The notes under the pieces were generated by a model. That model was not told where the DNA came from, did no database searches, and was given only the letters and a program-made list of their open reading frames with translations. The position numbers and the translations under genes are program-made. This document shows, one piece after another, positions 40,731 through 50,839 of a DNA stretch of 64,000 nucleotides. The first letter of the stretch is position 1; each line of letters opens with the position of its first letter. The stretch spans positions 1-64,000 of the forward strand of contig CACNAX010000001.1 in assembly GCA_902618565.1 (NCBI GenBank), read 5' to 3'. Origin of the DNA: an uncultured Pelagibacteraceae bacterium (GTDB lineage Bacteria > Pseudomonadota > Alphaproteobacteria > Pelagibacterales > Pelagibacteraceae).

Positions 40731-40922
40731 TTAAAGACTGATTTTGAAAGTTCTTGAAGTTTTGTCGTCTGATACTTTTAAAATTTTAAATTTTGAAGTT
40801 TTTTCAAGTTTTTGTCCTTTGTTTGTAACAAAAGATTTCATTTTTTTAACTTCACCCTCGGGCATTTTTCTTGTGTATTTCAGAGTATGTTTTTGTGATC
40901 CAATAACAAATATTGTTTTCAT
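40731..40922 (-). CDS. Small basic hypothetical protein
   Basis: 63-aa hydrophilic ORF; the overlapping + ORF 40744-40926 looks less protein-like. Confidence 0.5.
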   Translation of the reverse strand: MKTIFVIGSQKHTLKYTRKMPEGEVKKMKSFVTNKGQKLEKTSKFKILKVSDDKTSRTFKISL

Positions 40923-41031
40923 GTAATTTTAATTACAAATATATTTATTGTCTGTCTCTGTGACATAAGTTTCATTTAAGAGTTTGGGAATATTTTGATT
41001 ATTTTGATATCGAGAATCTACTAAAGAGATG

Positions 41032-41088
41032 GGTTGTATTCAAATAATATATTTATATAAAATAGAAATAAATTTGTTGAATACAACC
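41032..41088. repeat. 12-bp perfect inverted repeat GGTTGTATTCAA / TTGAATACAACC with 33-nt spacer
   Basis: 41032-41043 and 41077-41088, read directly. Confidence 0.9.
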
Positions 41089-41125
41089 TACCTAAAACTT
41101 ATTTTTATAAGTGAAGGAGGTGCAA

Positions 41126-41155
41126 ATGCTTAGAATAACGCCACCTGACACTTAG
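41126..41155 (+). CDS. 9-codon mini-ORF MLRITPPDT with strong Shine-Dalgarno (AAGGAGGTG)
   Basis: gaaggaggtgcaaATGcttagaataacgccacctgacactTAG. Confidence 0.45.
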   Translation: MLRITPPDT

Positions 41156-41224
41156 CTGGTGAGATATCACATATTAAAAATAACACAAACTAAATCCATT
41201 TGATGGATTTGGCCAAAATGGCAT

Positions 41225-41272
41225 AAAAAAGGGGAGCTCTTTTGGTAATAACCAATTGAGCTGACCCCTTTT
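41225..41272 (-). terminator. Long hairpin terminator, terminator for the aminotransferase operon (and possibly bidirectional)
   Basis: AAAAGGGG-AGCTC ... TTGGTaataACCAA ... GAGCT-ga-CCCCTTTT; T6 on the minus strand. Confidence 0.85.
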
Positions 41273-42419
41273 AATAATTTTTAGACATAAAATCTTTAAT
41301 TCTCTTAGCCCCTTCTATTATATCTTTTGTGCTTCTTGCATATGAGAATCGGATAGTAGAATTTCCTCTTTTTTGATCAAAATCAATTCCTGGTGTTATA
41401 GCAACATTTGCTTCATCTAAAACTTTTTTACAAAAAGCTAAGCTATCATTTGAATATTCAGAAATATCAACATAGATGTAAAAAGCTCCATCAGGTGGTG
41501 AAAACTTTTTTAATCCTGCCTTAGGTAATTCTTCTAAAAGTATCTCTCTATTTTTTTTATATACTTCTACATTTGATTGTAACTCTTCATTTGCATCTAA
41601 AGAAGCAAGGGCTGTAACTTGACTTGCATGTGGAGGACAAACAAACAAATTTTGCGAAAGTCTTTCTACCTGTCTAACATGATCCTCTGGTACAACCATC
41701 CATCCTATTCTCCAACCAGTCATGGAAAAGTATTTTGAAAAAGAATTAATTACATAGCAATTATCTGTAATTTCTAGAGCTGATGTTGGATTATTTTCAT
41801 ATTGAATTCCATGATAAATTTCATCACTAATAAAACTCACATTATTCTCATTTGCAGTATTAATTAAATTTTCTAAAGATTGTTTATCTAGCATAGAACC
41901 AGTTGGATTTGCAGGCGATGCAACAAGAATTCCATTTAAATTATTATTTGTAATATCTTCTGGAACAGGTTGAAATCTATTTTGAAGTTTAGTTTGAATA
42001 TCTACAGTTTCCAAACTTAGTGATTTTAGTATTTGTCTATAGCTAGGATAACTTGGAGATCCAATTCCAACTCTGTCTCCACTATCAAACAATGCCGAAA
42101 ACGATAATATAAAGGCTCCGGAAGACCCTGTTGTAACTACTATTCTATTTGGATTTAAATCTAGATTGTACCAATCTCCATATAACTTTGAAATTTTTGC
42201 TCTTAAAGCTGGTAGACCAAGTGATACTGTGTAACCAAGATTATTTTTATTTATCTCATTTGTAATATAATCTTTCGCAATCTTAGGTGCTGGTGTTCCT
42301 GGCTGCCCTACCTCCATATGAATTATATCTTTACCTTTTTCTTCAGCAATTCTAGCAGACTCCATTACATCCATTACAATAAATGGATCAACATCTGATC
42401 TTTTTGATTTTTTCATCAT
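41271..42419 (-). CDS. Class I/II PLP-dependent aminotransferase
   Basis: GQPGTPAPKIAKDYI, VTTGSSGAFILSFSALFDSGD, SFSKYFSMTGWRIGWMV. Confidence 0.93.
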   Translation of the reverse strand: MMKKSKRSDVDPFIVMDVMESARIAEEKGKDIIHMEVGQPGTPAPKIAKDYITNEINKNNLGYTVSLGLPALRAKISKLYGDWYNLDLNPNRIVVTTGSSGAFILSFSALFDSGDRVGIGSPSYPSYRQILKSLSLETVDIQTKLQNRFQPVPEDITNNNLNGILVASPANPTGSMLDKQSLENLINTANENNVSFISDEIYHGIQYENNPTSALEITDNCYVINSFSKYFSMTGWRIGWMVVPEDHVRQVERLSQNLFVCPPHASQVTALASLDANEELQSNVEVYKKNREILLEELPKAGLKKFSPPDGAFYIYVDISEYSNDSLAFCKKVLDEANVAITPGIDFDQKRGNSTIRFSYARSTKDIIEGAKRIKDFMSKNY

Positions 42420-42622
42420 TTTATTTGATCTTCACAAAATTTTTTAATTTGTGCATTTGATAATCTGTCCTCTTTAGCTTTTTTAGAATCTAATTCAGCT
42501 TTTCCAATTATACATGCTTTAATAGTTTTGCTTCTATTAAAATCGTTATAATAATTAGTTGAGATGTAAAGAGCTATAATTCCTAATACAAAAAAAACTA
42601 TAAGCTTAAAATTTTTTTTCAT
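42416..42622 (-). CDS. Small membrane-anchored protein
   Basis: 68 aa, one N-terminal TM segment; translationally coupled on both sides. Confidence 0.7.
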   Translation of the reverse strand: MKKNFKLIVFFVLGIIALYISTNYYNDFNRSKTIKACIIGKAELDSKKAKEDRLSNAQIKKFCEDQIK

Positions 42623-43926
42623 TAAATTTCAGTTCGAGCTTTTATCCTTTCGTAAGCTAATCTAGTGTATATTCCTAAATTTAAAAAGGGTTGTGGTGGT
42701 AACCAGTTTGGTTTTTTTCTTTGTTGTATTACTTCTATTTCATTAGATTGTTGATTAGAGGCCATTAAGGCTATTTGTTCACCGAATAGTGTTCCTACTC
42801 CAATGCCAGATCCATTGTAACAGCCTGCGCTAAAAATATTATCATCAATTTTTTCAAATATTTGAGAGCTATTACCACTTCTACATACAATTCCCGACCA
42901 ACTGCTCTCTATTATATTATCAGGTAATTGTTTAAATCTTTTCTTGATGCCTTCTTTATGAATTGCAGCTCTTTTATTTAATTCATTTCTATTCATTGAA
43001 AAAGGGTTTCTTAACTCTGCAGTATTTCTTATAAGTATTCTCCTATCTTTAGTCATTCTTATCGTAGCACCCATTGGTCTTATAGGAAGAACACCCCACT
43101 CTTTTGGGGAACCTATATCTTTAAATTCTTTATCTGTGAGTTTTCTCGTGAGACTAGCAGTTAATGTGATTGGGAAACTATAATTTTTTTTTACATTCAA
43201 ATATTTCAAAAAACCATTTGTGCAAAAAATAATTTTTTTAGTAGTTATTTTGTGCTTTTTTGTAAAACATTCAATTTTGTTATTAATCTTTTTCCAATTA
43301 TAAATTTGAGAATTTTCATATAATTTTACATTATCTGGCAATGTATCAACCATTGCTCTAGCTAATTTACCAGGGTTTAAAAGAATTCCTCCTGAGGTAA
43401 AAACTCCTATTTTATAAAAAGGCGTTCCCAATTTTTCAGTTAACTCTTTATTGAATAAAATTTTATTTTTAAAACCGAGACTATTTAATAATTTGCTGAA
43501 CGATTGAGCTTTTGTCTCATCTTGCTCTTTAGAGGAAGCAAAATATTTTCCACATTCATTCCAATCACAATCAACCTGATATTCTTTTATAAATTTTCTA
43601 ACAGCTTCTATACCCAAGTGATATATTTTTGTTTTTTTTACATAATTCTCTTTATCGCTGTTAGATGTAAAACCATCATTCAATGTAGTATCAACTAGAT
43701 AGCCTGAATTTCTTGAACTTCCACCCTCGCCCGCTAACTGTGCATCAATGAGAATAATTTTTTTATCTTTCATTATATCTGAAAGTTTTCTAGCAGCTGA
43801 TAACCCTGTATACCCAGCTCCTACAATTAAATAATCACAGTAAATGTCTTGATCTAGTAATTTAAAATTACTTCTCTCAGGAAGTTGTCTTGTCCATCCA
43901 CAGAAATTGTTGTTTATTAAATCCAA
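42622..43926 (-). CDS. DadA/OrdL-like FAD-dependent amine oxidoreductase
   Basis: CDYLIVGAGYTGLSAARKLSD, GGSSRNSGYL, YNGSGIGVGTLFGEQIA. Confidence 0.88.
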   Translation of the reverse strand: MDLINNNFCGWTRQLPERSNFKLLDQDIYCDYLIVGAGYTGLSAARKLSDIMKDKKIILIDAQLAGEGGSSRNSGYLVDTTLNDGFTSNSDKENYVKKTKIYHLGIEAVRKFIKEYQVDCDWNECGKYFASSKEQDETKAQSFSKLLNSLGFKNKILFNKELTEKLGTPFYKIGVFTSGGILLNPGKLARAMVDTLPDNVKLYENSQIYNWKKINNKIECFTKKHKITTKKIIFCTNGFLKYLNVKKNYSFPITLTASLTRKLTDKEFKDIGSPKEWGVLPIRPMGATIRMTKDRRILIRNTAELRNPFSMNRNELNKRAAIHKEGIKKRFKQLPDNIIESSWSGIVCRSGNSSQIFEKIDDNIFSAGCYNGSGIGVGTLFGEQIALMASNQQSNEIEVIQQRKKPNWLPPQPFLNLGIYTRLAYERIKARTEI

Positions 43927-43957
43927 TAATTATTTTTATAATGAAATTTTACTAATC

Positions 43958-45742
43958 TCAACTAACAAGAGACTTTTGAGGCTTCATATCACTCTTGCTT
44001 ATACCAGCTACTTTAACTGGTTTTTTCATAGCATCTCTTCTGAATGGCTCACCTAATTCTTGATTTAAAATTATTTCGATAAATGTAGTAATACCTTTTT
44101 TCTGATCTTCACAAGATTGTTTAATAGCTTTAGTGGTTTCTTCCATTGTATTTGCAATAACACCTTTTAAACCACATGCATTAGCAACTTTTGCATAACT
44201 TAATTCTGGATCTAACTCTGTTCCAACAAAGTTATCATCAAACCACAATATTGAATTTCTTTTTTCAGCGCCCCATTGATAATTTCTAAAAATTACCATT
44301 GTTATCGCAGGCCACTCTTCTCTTGCACACGAACTCATTTCATTCATGCTTATTCCAAATGCTCCGTCACCAGCAAAACCTATAACTGGAGTATCTGGGC
44401 ATCCAATCTTTGCTCCAAGAATAGATGGAAATCCATATCCACATGGTCCAAATAAACCTGGTGCCAAATATTTTCTTGGTTTCTCAAATGTTGGGTATGC
44501 ATTACCTATTGCACAATTATTTCCAATATCACTTGAAATTATAACATCTTCTGGCATCCCAGCTTGAATAGCTCTCCATGCTTGTCTTGGAGACATTCTA
44601 TCTTTATCTCTTTCTCTTGCTTCTTTATTCCAAACAGTTCCTGGATCATCATCCTCATGATCTAAACTTGTAAGAGTTTGCAACCATGCAGATTTTGTTT
44701 GATGGATTAGATTTTTTCTATCTTCTCTACCAATATCTCCAGCATTTGATGAAAGTTTTTTTAATATTTGTTGAGCTACCATTTTAGAATCACCGCAAAT
44801 ACCAACAGTAACTTTCTTTGTTAAACCAATACGATCAGGGTTCATATCTACTTGAATAATTGTTGCATCTTTTGGCCAGTAATCAATTCCATATCCTGGT
44901 AATGTTGAAAATGGATTTAATCTTGTTCCTAACGCTAAAACTACATCAGCTTTTGAAATTAACTCCATTGCAGCTTTAGATCCGTTGTAACCTAATGGAC
45001 CAACAGCTAATGGATGGCTTCCTGGAAAGCTATCGTTATGTTGATATCCATTACATACAGGTGCATCAAGCTTTTCTGCTAATTTTTTACAATCATCAAT
45101 CGCATCACCTATAACAACTCCTGCTCCAGATAAAATTACTGGGAATTTTGCTTCTGATAATAATTTCGCAGCTCTATCAACAGCATCTTTTCCACCACCT
45201 TGTCTTTCAAATCTTACAATTGGAGGCAATTCTATATCTATAACTTGTGTCCAAAAATCTCTTGGTACATTTATTTGTGCAGGCGCTGACCCTCTAAATG
45301 CTTTTTCTATTACTCTGTTTAAAACTTCTGCCATTCTTGATGGGTCTCTAACTTCTTCTTGATAACACACCATGTCTTTAAATAAATTCATTTGCTCTAC
45401 TTCTTGAAAACCACCTTGACCCATAGTTTTGTTTGCAGCTTGTGGTGTTACTAATAGTAGAGGAGTATGATTCCAGTATGCAGTTTTTATTGGTGTAACA
45501 AGTCCTGTAATACCTGGACCATTTTGAGCAATCACCATTGACATTTTTCCAGTTGCTCTCGTGTAACCATCAGCAATCAATCCTCCATTTGTTTCATGAG
45601 CAACATCCCAAAAAGTTATTCCAGCTTCTGGGAAAAGATCAGAAATAGGCATGAATGCAGAACCAATAATACCAAACGAATGTTCGATACCATGCATTTG
45701 TAAAACTTTTACAAAAGCTTCTTCGGTTGTCATTTTAGCCAT
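43958..45742 (-). CDS. xsc: Sulfoacetaldehyde acetyltransferase
   Basis: ThDP-enzyme with MTTEEAFVKVLQMHGIEHSFGIIGSAFMPISDLFPEAGI; GDGAFGISMNE. Confidence 0.92.
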   Translation of the reverse strand: MAKMTTEEAFVKVLQMHGIEHSFGIIGSAFMPISDLFPEAGITFWDVAHETNGGLIADGYTRATGKMSMVIAQNGPGITGLVTPIKTAYWNHTPLLLVTPQAANKTMGQGGFQEVEQMNLFKDMVCYQEEVRDPSRMAEVLNRVIEKAFRGSAPAQINVPRDFWTQVIDIELPPIVRFERQGGGKDAVDRAAKLLSEAKFPVILSGAGVVIGDAIDDCKKLAEKLDAPVCNGYQHNDSFPGSHPLAVGPLGYNGSKAAMELISKADVVLALGTRLNPFSTLPGYGIDYWPKDATIIQVDMNPDRIGLTKKVTVGICGDSKMVAQQILKKLSSNAGDIGREDRKNLIHQTKSAWLQTLTSLDHEDDDPGTVWNKEARERDKDRMSPRQAWRAIQAGMPEDVIISSDIGNNCAIGNAYPTFEKPRKYLAPGLFGPCGYGFPSILGAKIGCPDTPVIGFAGDGAFGISMNEMSSCAREEWPAITMVIFRNYQWGAEKRNSILWFDDNFVGTELDPELSYAKVANACGLKGVIANTMEETTKAIKQSCEDQKKGITTFIEIILNQELGEPFRRDAMKKPVKVAGISKSDMKPQKSLVS

Positions 45743-45832
45743 ATCAAATCTTTCTTAATTCTATTTTTTAATTGTCAAAGTGCCCAATTCATATATAAAT
45801 TGGATCGAATTTCAAACAAAGAAATCGTCACA

Positions 45833-46120
45833 ATGGCCGGCACAGATATTATAATCCACGATGAAAAAGACAATGTAGGTGTTGTAGTTATTGAAAAAAT
45901 TACTCCTAAACAAGACTGTGATTGCTGGATTATGGAAAATGATAAATCAGTAAAAATTCAATCGATGGATGAAATACCTTTGGGTCATAAAATTGCTATG
46001 ACTGATCTTAAAGAGGGAGATACAATATTAAAGTACGGACATGATATTGGCAAAGTAGTAAAATCAATTAAAAAAGGTGAGCATGTACATGTTCACAACG
46101 TAAAAACTAAAAAGTGGTAA
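45833..46120 (+). CDS. suyA: (2R)-sulfolactate sulfo-lyase alpha subunit (SAF domain); track start TTG 45800, likely ATG 45833
   Basis: SAF-domain protein: [46 protein letters not shown]; followed by suyB. Confidence 0.85.
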   Translation: MAGTDIIIHDEKDNVGVVVIEKITPKQDCDCWIMENDKSVKIQSMDEIPLGHKIAMTDLKEGDTILKYGHDIGKVVKSIKKGEHVHVHNVKTKKW

Positions 46121-46121
46121 A

Positions 46122-47288
46122 ATGGAAATTCCAAAAACGTTTTTAGGATATAAAAGAGAAGACGGAAGAACAGGCACAAGAAATCATGTAATAATTCTAC
46201 CTGTTGATGATATTTCAAATGCTTGTGCTGAAGCTGTAGCTAATAATATTAAAGGCACAATTGCACTTCCACATTCTTATGGAAGATTACAATTTGGAGC
46301 AGACTTAGAGCTTCATTTTAGAACAATGATTGGAACAGGAAAAAATCCAAATGTTGCAGCAGTTATAGTAATTGGTATTGAGCCTAAATGGACAAAAAGA
46401 ATTGTTGATGCAATTGCAACAACTGGAAAACCAGTTGAAGGTTTTAGTATAGAAGGTGTAGGAGATATAAACACAATTGCAAGAGTTTCAAAGAAAGCTC
46501 AAGAATTTTCAATTTGGGCATCTGAGAAACAAAGAGAAGAGCGTCCTATAAGTGATTTATGGATATCAGTTAAATGTGGAGAGTCTGATACAACATCTGG
46601 ATTAGCATCAAATCCTACAGTTGGAAATTTAATGGATAAATTAGAGCCCCTTGGTGTTCATTTATGTTTTGGTGAAACATCTGAGCTAACAGGTGCTGAA
46701 ACTGTTTGTGAAAAAAGAGGAAAAACTCCTGAGGCTCAAGAGAAGTTTAGAAAAACTTGGAGTTCGTATAATGATTTCATCTTAAAAGAAGCAACAGACG
46801 ATCTTTCTGAAAGTCAACCAACAGCTGGAAACATAGCTGGTGGACTTACTACAATTGAAGAAAAAGCATTTGGAAACTTTCAAAAAATTGGAGGATGCAA
46901 ATTCATTGATGTACTTGAGCCAGCAGAAGAACCAACAAAAGGTCCTGGATTATACTTTATGGATACTTCATCAGCTGCTGCTGAATGTGTTACTTTACAA
47001 GCTGCAGGAGGATTTAATCTTCACCTATTTCCAACTGGACAAGGAAATATAATTGGAAACCCAATTGAGCCAGTAGTAAAACTAACTGCTAATCCTTTAA
47101 CTGCTAGAACCATGAGTGAGCATATTGATGTTGATGTTTCTAAAATCTTATCAAGAGAAATGAATTTAGATGAAGCTGGTGATGAATTAATTAAAGCTAC
47201 AATAAGAGTTGCAAACGGAAGATTAACTTGTGCTGAAGCCTTAGGTCATAGAGAATTTGTGATGACCAAACTATATAGAAGTGCTTAA
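46122..47288 (+). CDS. suyB: (2R)-sulfolactate sulfo-lyase beta subunit (UxaA C-terminal family)
   Basis: [54 protein letters not shown]. Confidence 0.88.
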   Translation: MEIPKTFLGYKREDGRTGTRNHVIILPVDDISNACAEAVANNIKGTIALPHSYGRLQFGADLELHFRTMIGTGKNPNVAAVIVIGIEPKWTKRIVDAIATTGKPVEGFSIEGVGDINTIARVSKKAQEFSIWASEKQREERPISDLWISVKCGESDTTSGLASNPTVGNLMDKLEPLGVHLCFGETSELTGAETVCEKRGKTPEAQEKFRKTWSSYNDFILKEATDDLSESQPTAGNIAGGLTTIEEKAFGNFQKIGGCKFIDVLEPAEEPTKGPGLYFMDTSSAAAECVTLQAAGGFNLHLFPTGQGNIIGNPIEPVVKLTANPLTARTMSEHIDVDVSKILSREMNLDEAGDELIKATIRVANGRLTCAEALGHREFVMTKLYRSA

Positions 47289-48370
47289 GCTTTAAGCTTA
47301 GCTTCCCTTGCCTTGTTCCACTTAGAAATATAATTTCTTAAAATTGCAGCTCCTATTCCAAGAACTACAGCTAATACAACTGATGTAAGTCCGTAAAAAA
47401 CTGGAAGGTCTTTAGAATAATCTAAAATAAACTGTGCAATGTTACCAAGGTTTTTAGTTCCATTTACAACTGTTTCAACAATTACATCTTCTTTAATAAA
47501 AGTGTCATAAGCAATTGCAATTCCAACTAATAATAAAAGTACTGCTAAGATTGTTTTAAATTCCGAGCTATCAACTTTTTCACCAATTTTTTGACCAAAC
47601 TGAACACCTATAATAGAGCCAAGTATAAGTACAAAAACTAAAACAAGATCAATTGTTCCGTAATTAAAAGCATGAAGAACTGTTACGATTGCACTTACAA
47701 ATATTGTAACAAACAAAGATGTACCAGGAATTAGTTTAGTTGGCATTCCAATAATATAAATCATTGCAGGAACCAATATAAATGCACCGCCCACTCCCAT
47801 AATTGCTGCAATATATCCAACAATTAAACCAATAATAATTGGAGTAAATGCACTTTCATAAACTTTTGATTTTTTAAAACGCATTCTAAAGGGTAGTCCA
47901 TGTATCCAATAATGAGTATGTAATTTTTTTTTAACAACAATTTTTTTTCTAGCCTTATCAATTTCTGATACTCCTTGAATAAGCATTAAAGTTCCAAGTA
48001 TAGCTAAGATATACATGTAGGCTAAAGAGATAACGATATTTATTTTTCCAATATCCTGAAAATAGGAAAAAGTTAAGATTCCTAGTAATGTTCCAATAGT
48101 TCCTCCCACTACAATCATCAATCCCATTTTATAATCTAATGTACCTTTTAAATAATGAGTTGTTGAACCTGACACTGATGTTCCTAAAATATTGCTAGCT
48201 TCATTTGGAACTGCATAAGCGGGTGGAATACCTAAAAAAATTAAAAATGGTGTCATTAAAAATCCTCCACCTACACCAAATAATCCTGAAAGAATACCAA
48301 CTGCTAAACTTAAACCAAATATAAAGAGTATGTTAATCTCGACTTGAGCTATTGGAAGAAAATATTCCAT
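47285..48370 (-). CDS. TauE/SafE family permease, probable sulfite exporter
   Basis: [61 protein letters not shown]; sulfonate/apr context. Confidence 0.88.
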   Translation of the reverse strand: MEYFLPIAQVEINILFIFGLSLAVGILSGLFGVGGGFLMTPFLIFLGIPPAYAVPNEASNILGTSVSGSTTHYLKGTLDYKMGLMIVVGGTIGTLLGILTFSYFQDIGKINIVISLAYMYILAILGTLMLIQGVSEIDKARKKIVVKKKLHTHYWIHGLPFRMRFKKSKVYESAFTPIIIGLIVGYIAAIMGVGGAFILVPAMIYIIGMPTKLIPGTSLFVTIFVSAIVTVLHAFNYGTIDLVLVFVLILGSIIGVQFGQKIGEKVDSSEFKTILAVLLLLVGIAIAYDTFIKEDVIVETVVNGTKNLGNIAQFILDYSKDLPVFYGLTSVVLAVVLGIGAAILRNYISKWNKAREAKLKA

Positions 48371-48421
48371 ACAATCTAACTATTCCTCTCATAATCCAAA
48401 GTCAATGATTATAAGAATAAA

Positions 48422-48568
48422 TTAAATAAAATTTTGAAATGTTCCTAGGATTATAATTGCCCAAGTAAAAAATATAAAAAGATATAGAAAAGATTTAATT
48501 ATTTTTGAAAGCTGATTAGAAACTAATAAAGGGATTTTTTTAATATTTTGGTTAAAAGCTTGAAGCAT
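48422..48568 (-). CDS. Putative 48-aa single-TM small protein
   Basis: MLQAFNQNIKKIPLLVSNQLSKIIKSFLYLFIFFTWAIIILGTFQNFI; not in ORF track (short). Confidence 0.4.
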   Translation of the reverse strand: MLQAFNQNIKKIPLLVSNQLSKIIKSFLYLFIFFTWAIIILGTFQNFI

Positions 48569-48619
48569 ACCCGCGAAATACCACAAGTTTTATTAAATGC
48601 AAATAATATTTAATTAAAT

Positions 48620-48970
48620 TTAAAAAATAGTTGCCCCGAAGACTTTGACCTCATCTCCCTCTTCTCCAAGTACCAGTCGACCTAAAAAGTCTCCAGGTAT
48701 CTCTGTACTGTTTTGTTTATAGATAACAGTCACGTACAAGCCTCTTCTTAAACAGCCTATAGCCTTACACCCTTCTTTAAGACTTGAAATCAGTTTATTG
48801 CTTGCCCATTGCTTGCCTAGCTCTACTTCGTTAGCCCCATAGAGCATTTGTGATGATAAATCCCTGGTAAAACCACCATAATCTTTCATGTTGGAACATC
48901 TAACCATATTATCCCAGATAGGATCAGCGATTTTAATGATTTCTTCGTCTGATTTGTCGACAATACTCAT
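48620..48970 (-). CDS. Uncharacterised protein directly downstream of aprA
   Basis: 116 aa, normal composition, 9-nt gap to aprA, same strand. Confidence 0.75.
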   Translation of the reverse strand: MSIVDKSDEEIIKIADPIWDNMVRCSNMKDYGGFTRDLSSQMLYGANEVELGKQWASNKLISSLKEGCKAIGCLRRGLYVTVIYKQNSTEIPGDFLGRLVLGEEGDEVKVFGATIF

Positions 48971-48979
48971 CTAAAATGG

Positions 48980-50839
48980 TTAGGAAGCTTGCTTCTTCTC
49001 TTTATCATCAACGATATGATAAACAGGCTTTTTCTCCATTTCAAATTTTCCAGTTTCAGGATCTCTTCTAGAAACAGTTAAACAGTGCCAGTTTTCATCA
49101 TCAAGTTTCATATGATCGCCTCTATAATAATAGCCTGGCCAACGCGTTTCTTCTCTAAATAACGTATGATGAGCAACACATTCTGATGTTACAGCTCTAT
49201 GCTTAAGTTCCCATGCTCTCATCAATTGGTGATAATCTTCTGCTCCGACATGATCTAAGTCTTCTTGAAGTAATTGTAGCTGTTCTAAGCCTTTTTTGAG
49301 TAGATTGTCGTTTGTCATGTAATTATTTGTAAGTCCACCACAATATTCATCCATAATTTTTTGTAGTCTTTGTAGTCCTTGTATAGGTAAAATATAGCTT
49401 GGAGAAACAGTTCCCCCAGTAATTTCATTTCTTCCCACCGTATAGTTCTCAATTGGCTTGAATATTTCTTCTTTAAGCTTCTCTAATTGTGCATCAGAAA
49501 CTTCTATATCGTCAGCTTTTTTATCTTGAATATATTTAACAGCAGCTTTAGACGCTAATCTTCCCTCAGTGAATGATCCAGATGAAAACTTGTGAGCACT
49601 TCCGCCAACTGCATCTCCTGCTCCAAATAATCCATCAATAGTCATCATTCTATTGTATCCCCAAAAGTATTCATCAGGCGCTATATCCTCTGGTCCACTG
49701 ACCCATGCTCCTGAACATGTAGCATGAGATCCCATTACATACGGCTCTGAAGTTGTTAATTCTGGATTGGTGTATTTCGGATCAATATTCTGAGATGCCC
49801 ATACAACCGCTTGTCCTACTGTCATTCCTAAGAAATTTTCCCATCCAACAGTTTCTAAATGTGGATCTTGGAATGCTTCTTTTGTGACCATATGAATTGG
49901 TCCACCGCCTGCAGCTGTTTCTTGAATAAATGCGTGGTTTCTTAAACAAGTTGGTGTTGGATGATGGTCTATATATTCACCTACTAATTCTTTAGTAGCT
50001 TCATACCATTTCTTCTCATAATTTTCGCCATTGGCGTTTTGAGTATAAGTTTTTAAATGTAAGAAATATGCTCCAACTGGACCATAACCATCTTTAAATC
50101 TACAAAGTACAATTCTATTTTCCATTTGAGTCATTTTTGCACCTGCTTGAATAGGTAGTGCATAAGCAGATCCATTACTCCAAGGTGCATACCATGTTCT
50201 ACCCATACCTTCACCAACTGCTCTTGGTTTAAATATGTGCGATGCTCCTCCAGCAGAAACAACTACAGTTCTAGATTTAAATACGTGAAAATTCCCAGTT
50301 CTAACATTAAAGCCAACTGCACCAGCTATTCGATTTGGATTTTTTTCATCTTTTAAAAGATGGGTAATCATTATTCTGTTATAAATTTTATCAGCAGATT
50401 TTTTTGCAGCTTCGGCTACAATTGGTTTGTAACTTTCGCCGTGTATCATTATTTGCCACTTACCTTCTCTTTGATATCTTCCAGTTTCTTTGTTTTTCAT
50501 CATTGGAAGACCCCATTCGTCAAACATGTGAACCGTTGAGTCTACATGACGTGCCATGTCATAACCTAAATCTTCTCTAACAAGACCCATCAAATCATTT
50601 CTAGCGTACCTTACATGATCCTCTGGCATATTCTCGCCCCACTGCATTCCCATATAACAGTTTATAGCGTAAAGACCTTGTGCGACGGCACCACTTCTAT
50701 CTATATTTGCTTTTTCAACACAGATTATTTTTAAATCTCTTCCCCAGTGTCTTGCCTCAAAGGTAGCCCCTGTTCCAGCCATACCTCCACCGACAACTAG
50801 TACGTCACATTCTTCGATGATAGTTTTGTGCTTAGCCAT
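48980..50839 (-). CDS. aprA: Adenylylsulfate (APS) reductase alpha subunit
   Basis: ECDVLVVGGGMAGTGATFEARHWG, KANIDRSGAVAQGLYAINCYMG, GSGSFTEGR-type motifs. Confidence 0.96.
   Translation of the reverse strand: MAKHKTIIEECDVLVVGGGMAGTGATFEARHWGRDLKIICVEKANIDRSGAVAQGLYAINCYMGMQWGENMPEDHVRYARNDLMGLVREDLGYDMARHVDSTVHMFDEWGLPMMKNKETGRYQREGKWQIMIHGESYKPIVAEAAKKSADKIYNRIMITHLLKDEKNPNRIAGAVGFNVRTGNFHVFKSRTVVVSAGGASHIFKPRAVGEGMGRTWYAPWSNGSAYALPIQAGAKMTQMENRIVLCRFKDGYGPVGAYFLHLKTYTQNANGENYEKKWYEATKELVGEYIDHHPTPTCLRNHAFIQETAAGGGPIHMVTKEAFQDPHLETVGWENFLGMTVGQAVVWASQNIDPKYTNPELTTSEPYVMGSHATCSGAWVSGPEDIAPDEYFWGYNRMMTIDGLFGAGDAVGGSAHKFSSGSFTEGRLASKAAVKYIQDKKADDIEVSDAQLEKLKEEIFKPIENYTVGRNEITGGTVSPSYILPIQGLQRLQKIMDEYCGGLTNNYMTNDNLLKKGLEQLQLLQEDLDHVGAEDYHQLMRAWELKHRAVTSECVAHHTLFREETRWPGYYYRGDHMKLDDENWHCLTVSRRDPETGKFEMEKKPVYHIVDDKEKKQAS

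Noticed and set aside
46840-47052. + strand 70-aa ORF inside suyB in another frame
   Set aside because: Out-of-frame shadow of a conserved gene.
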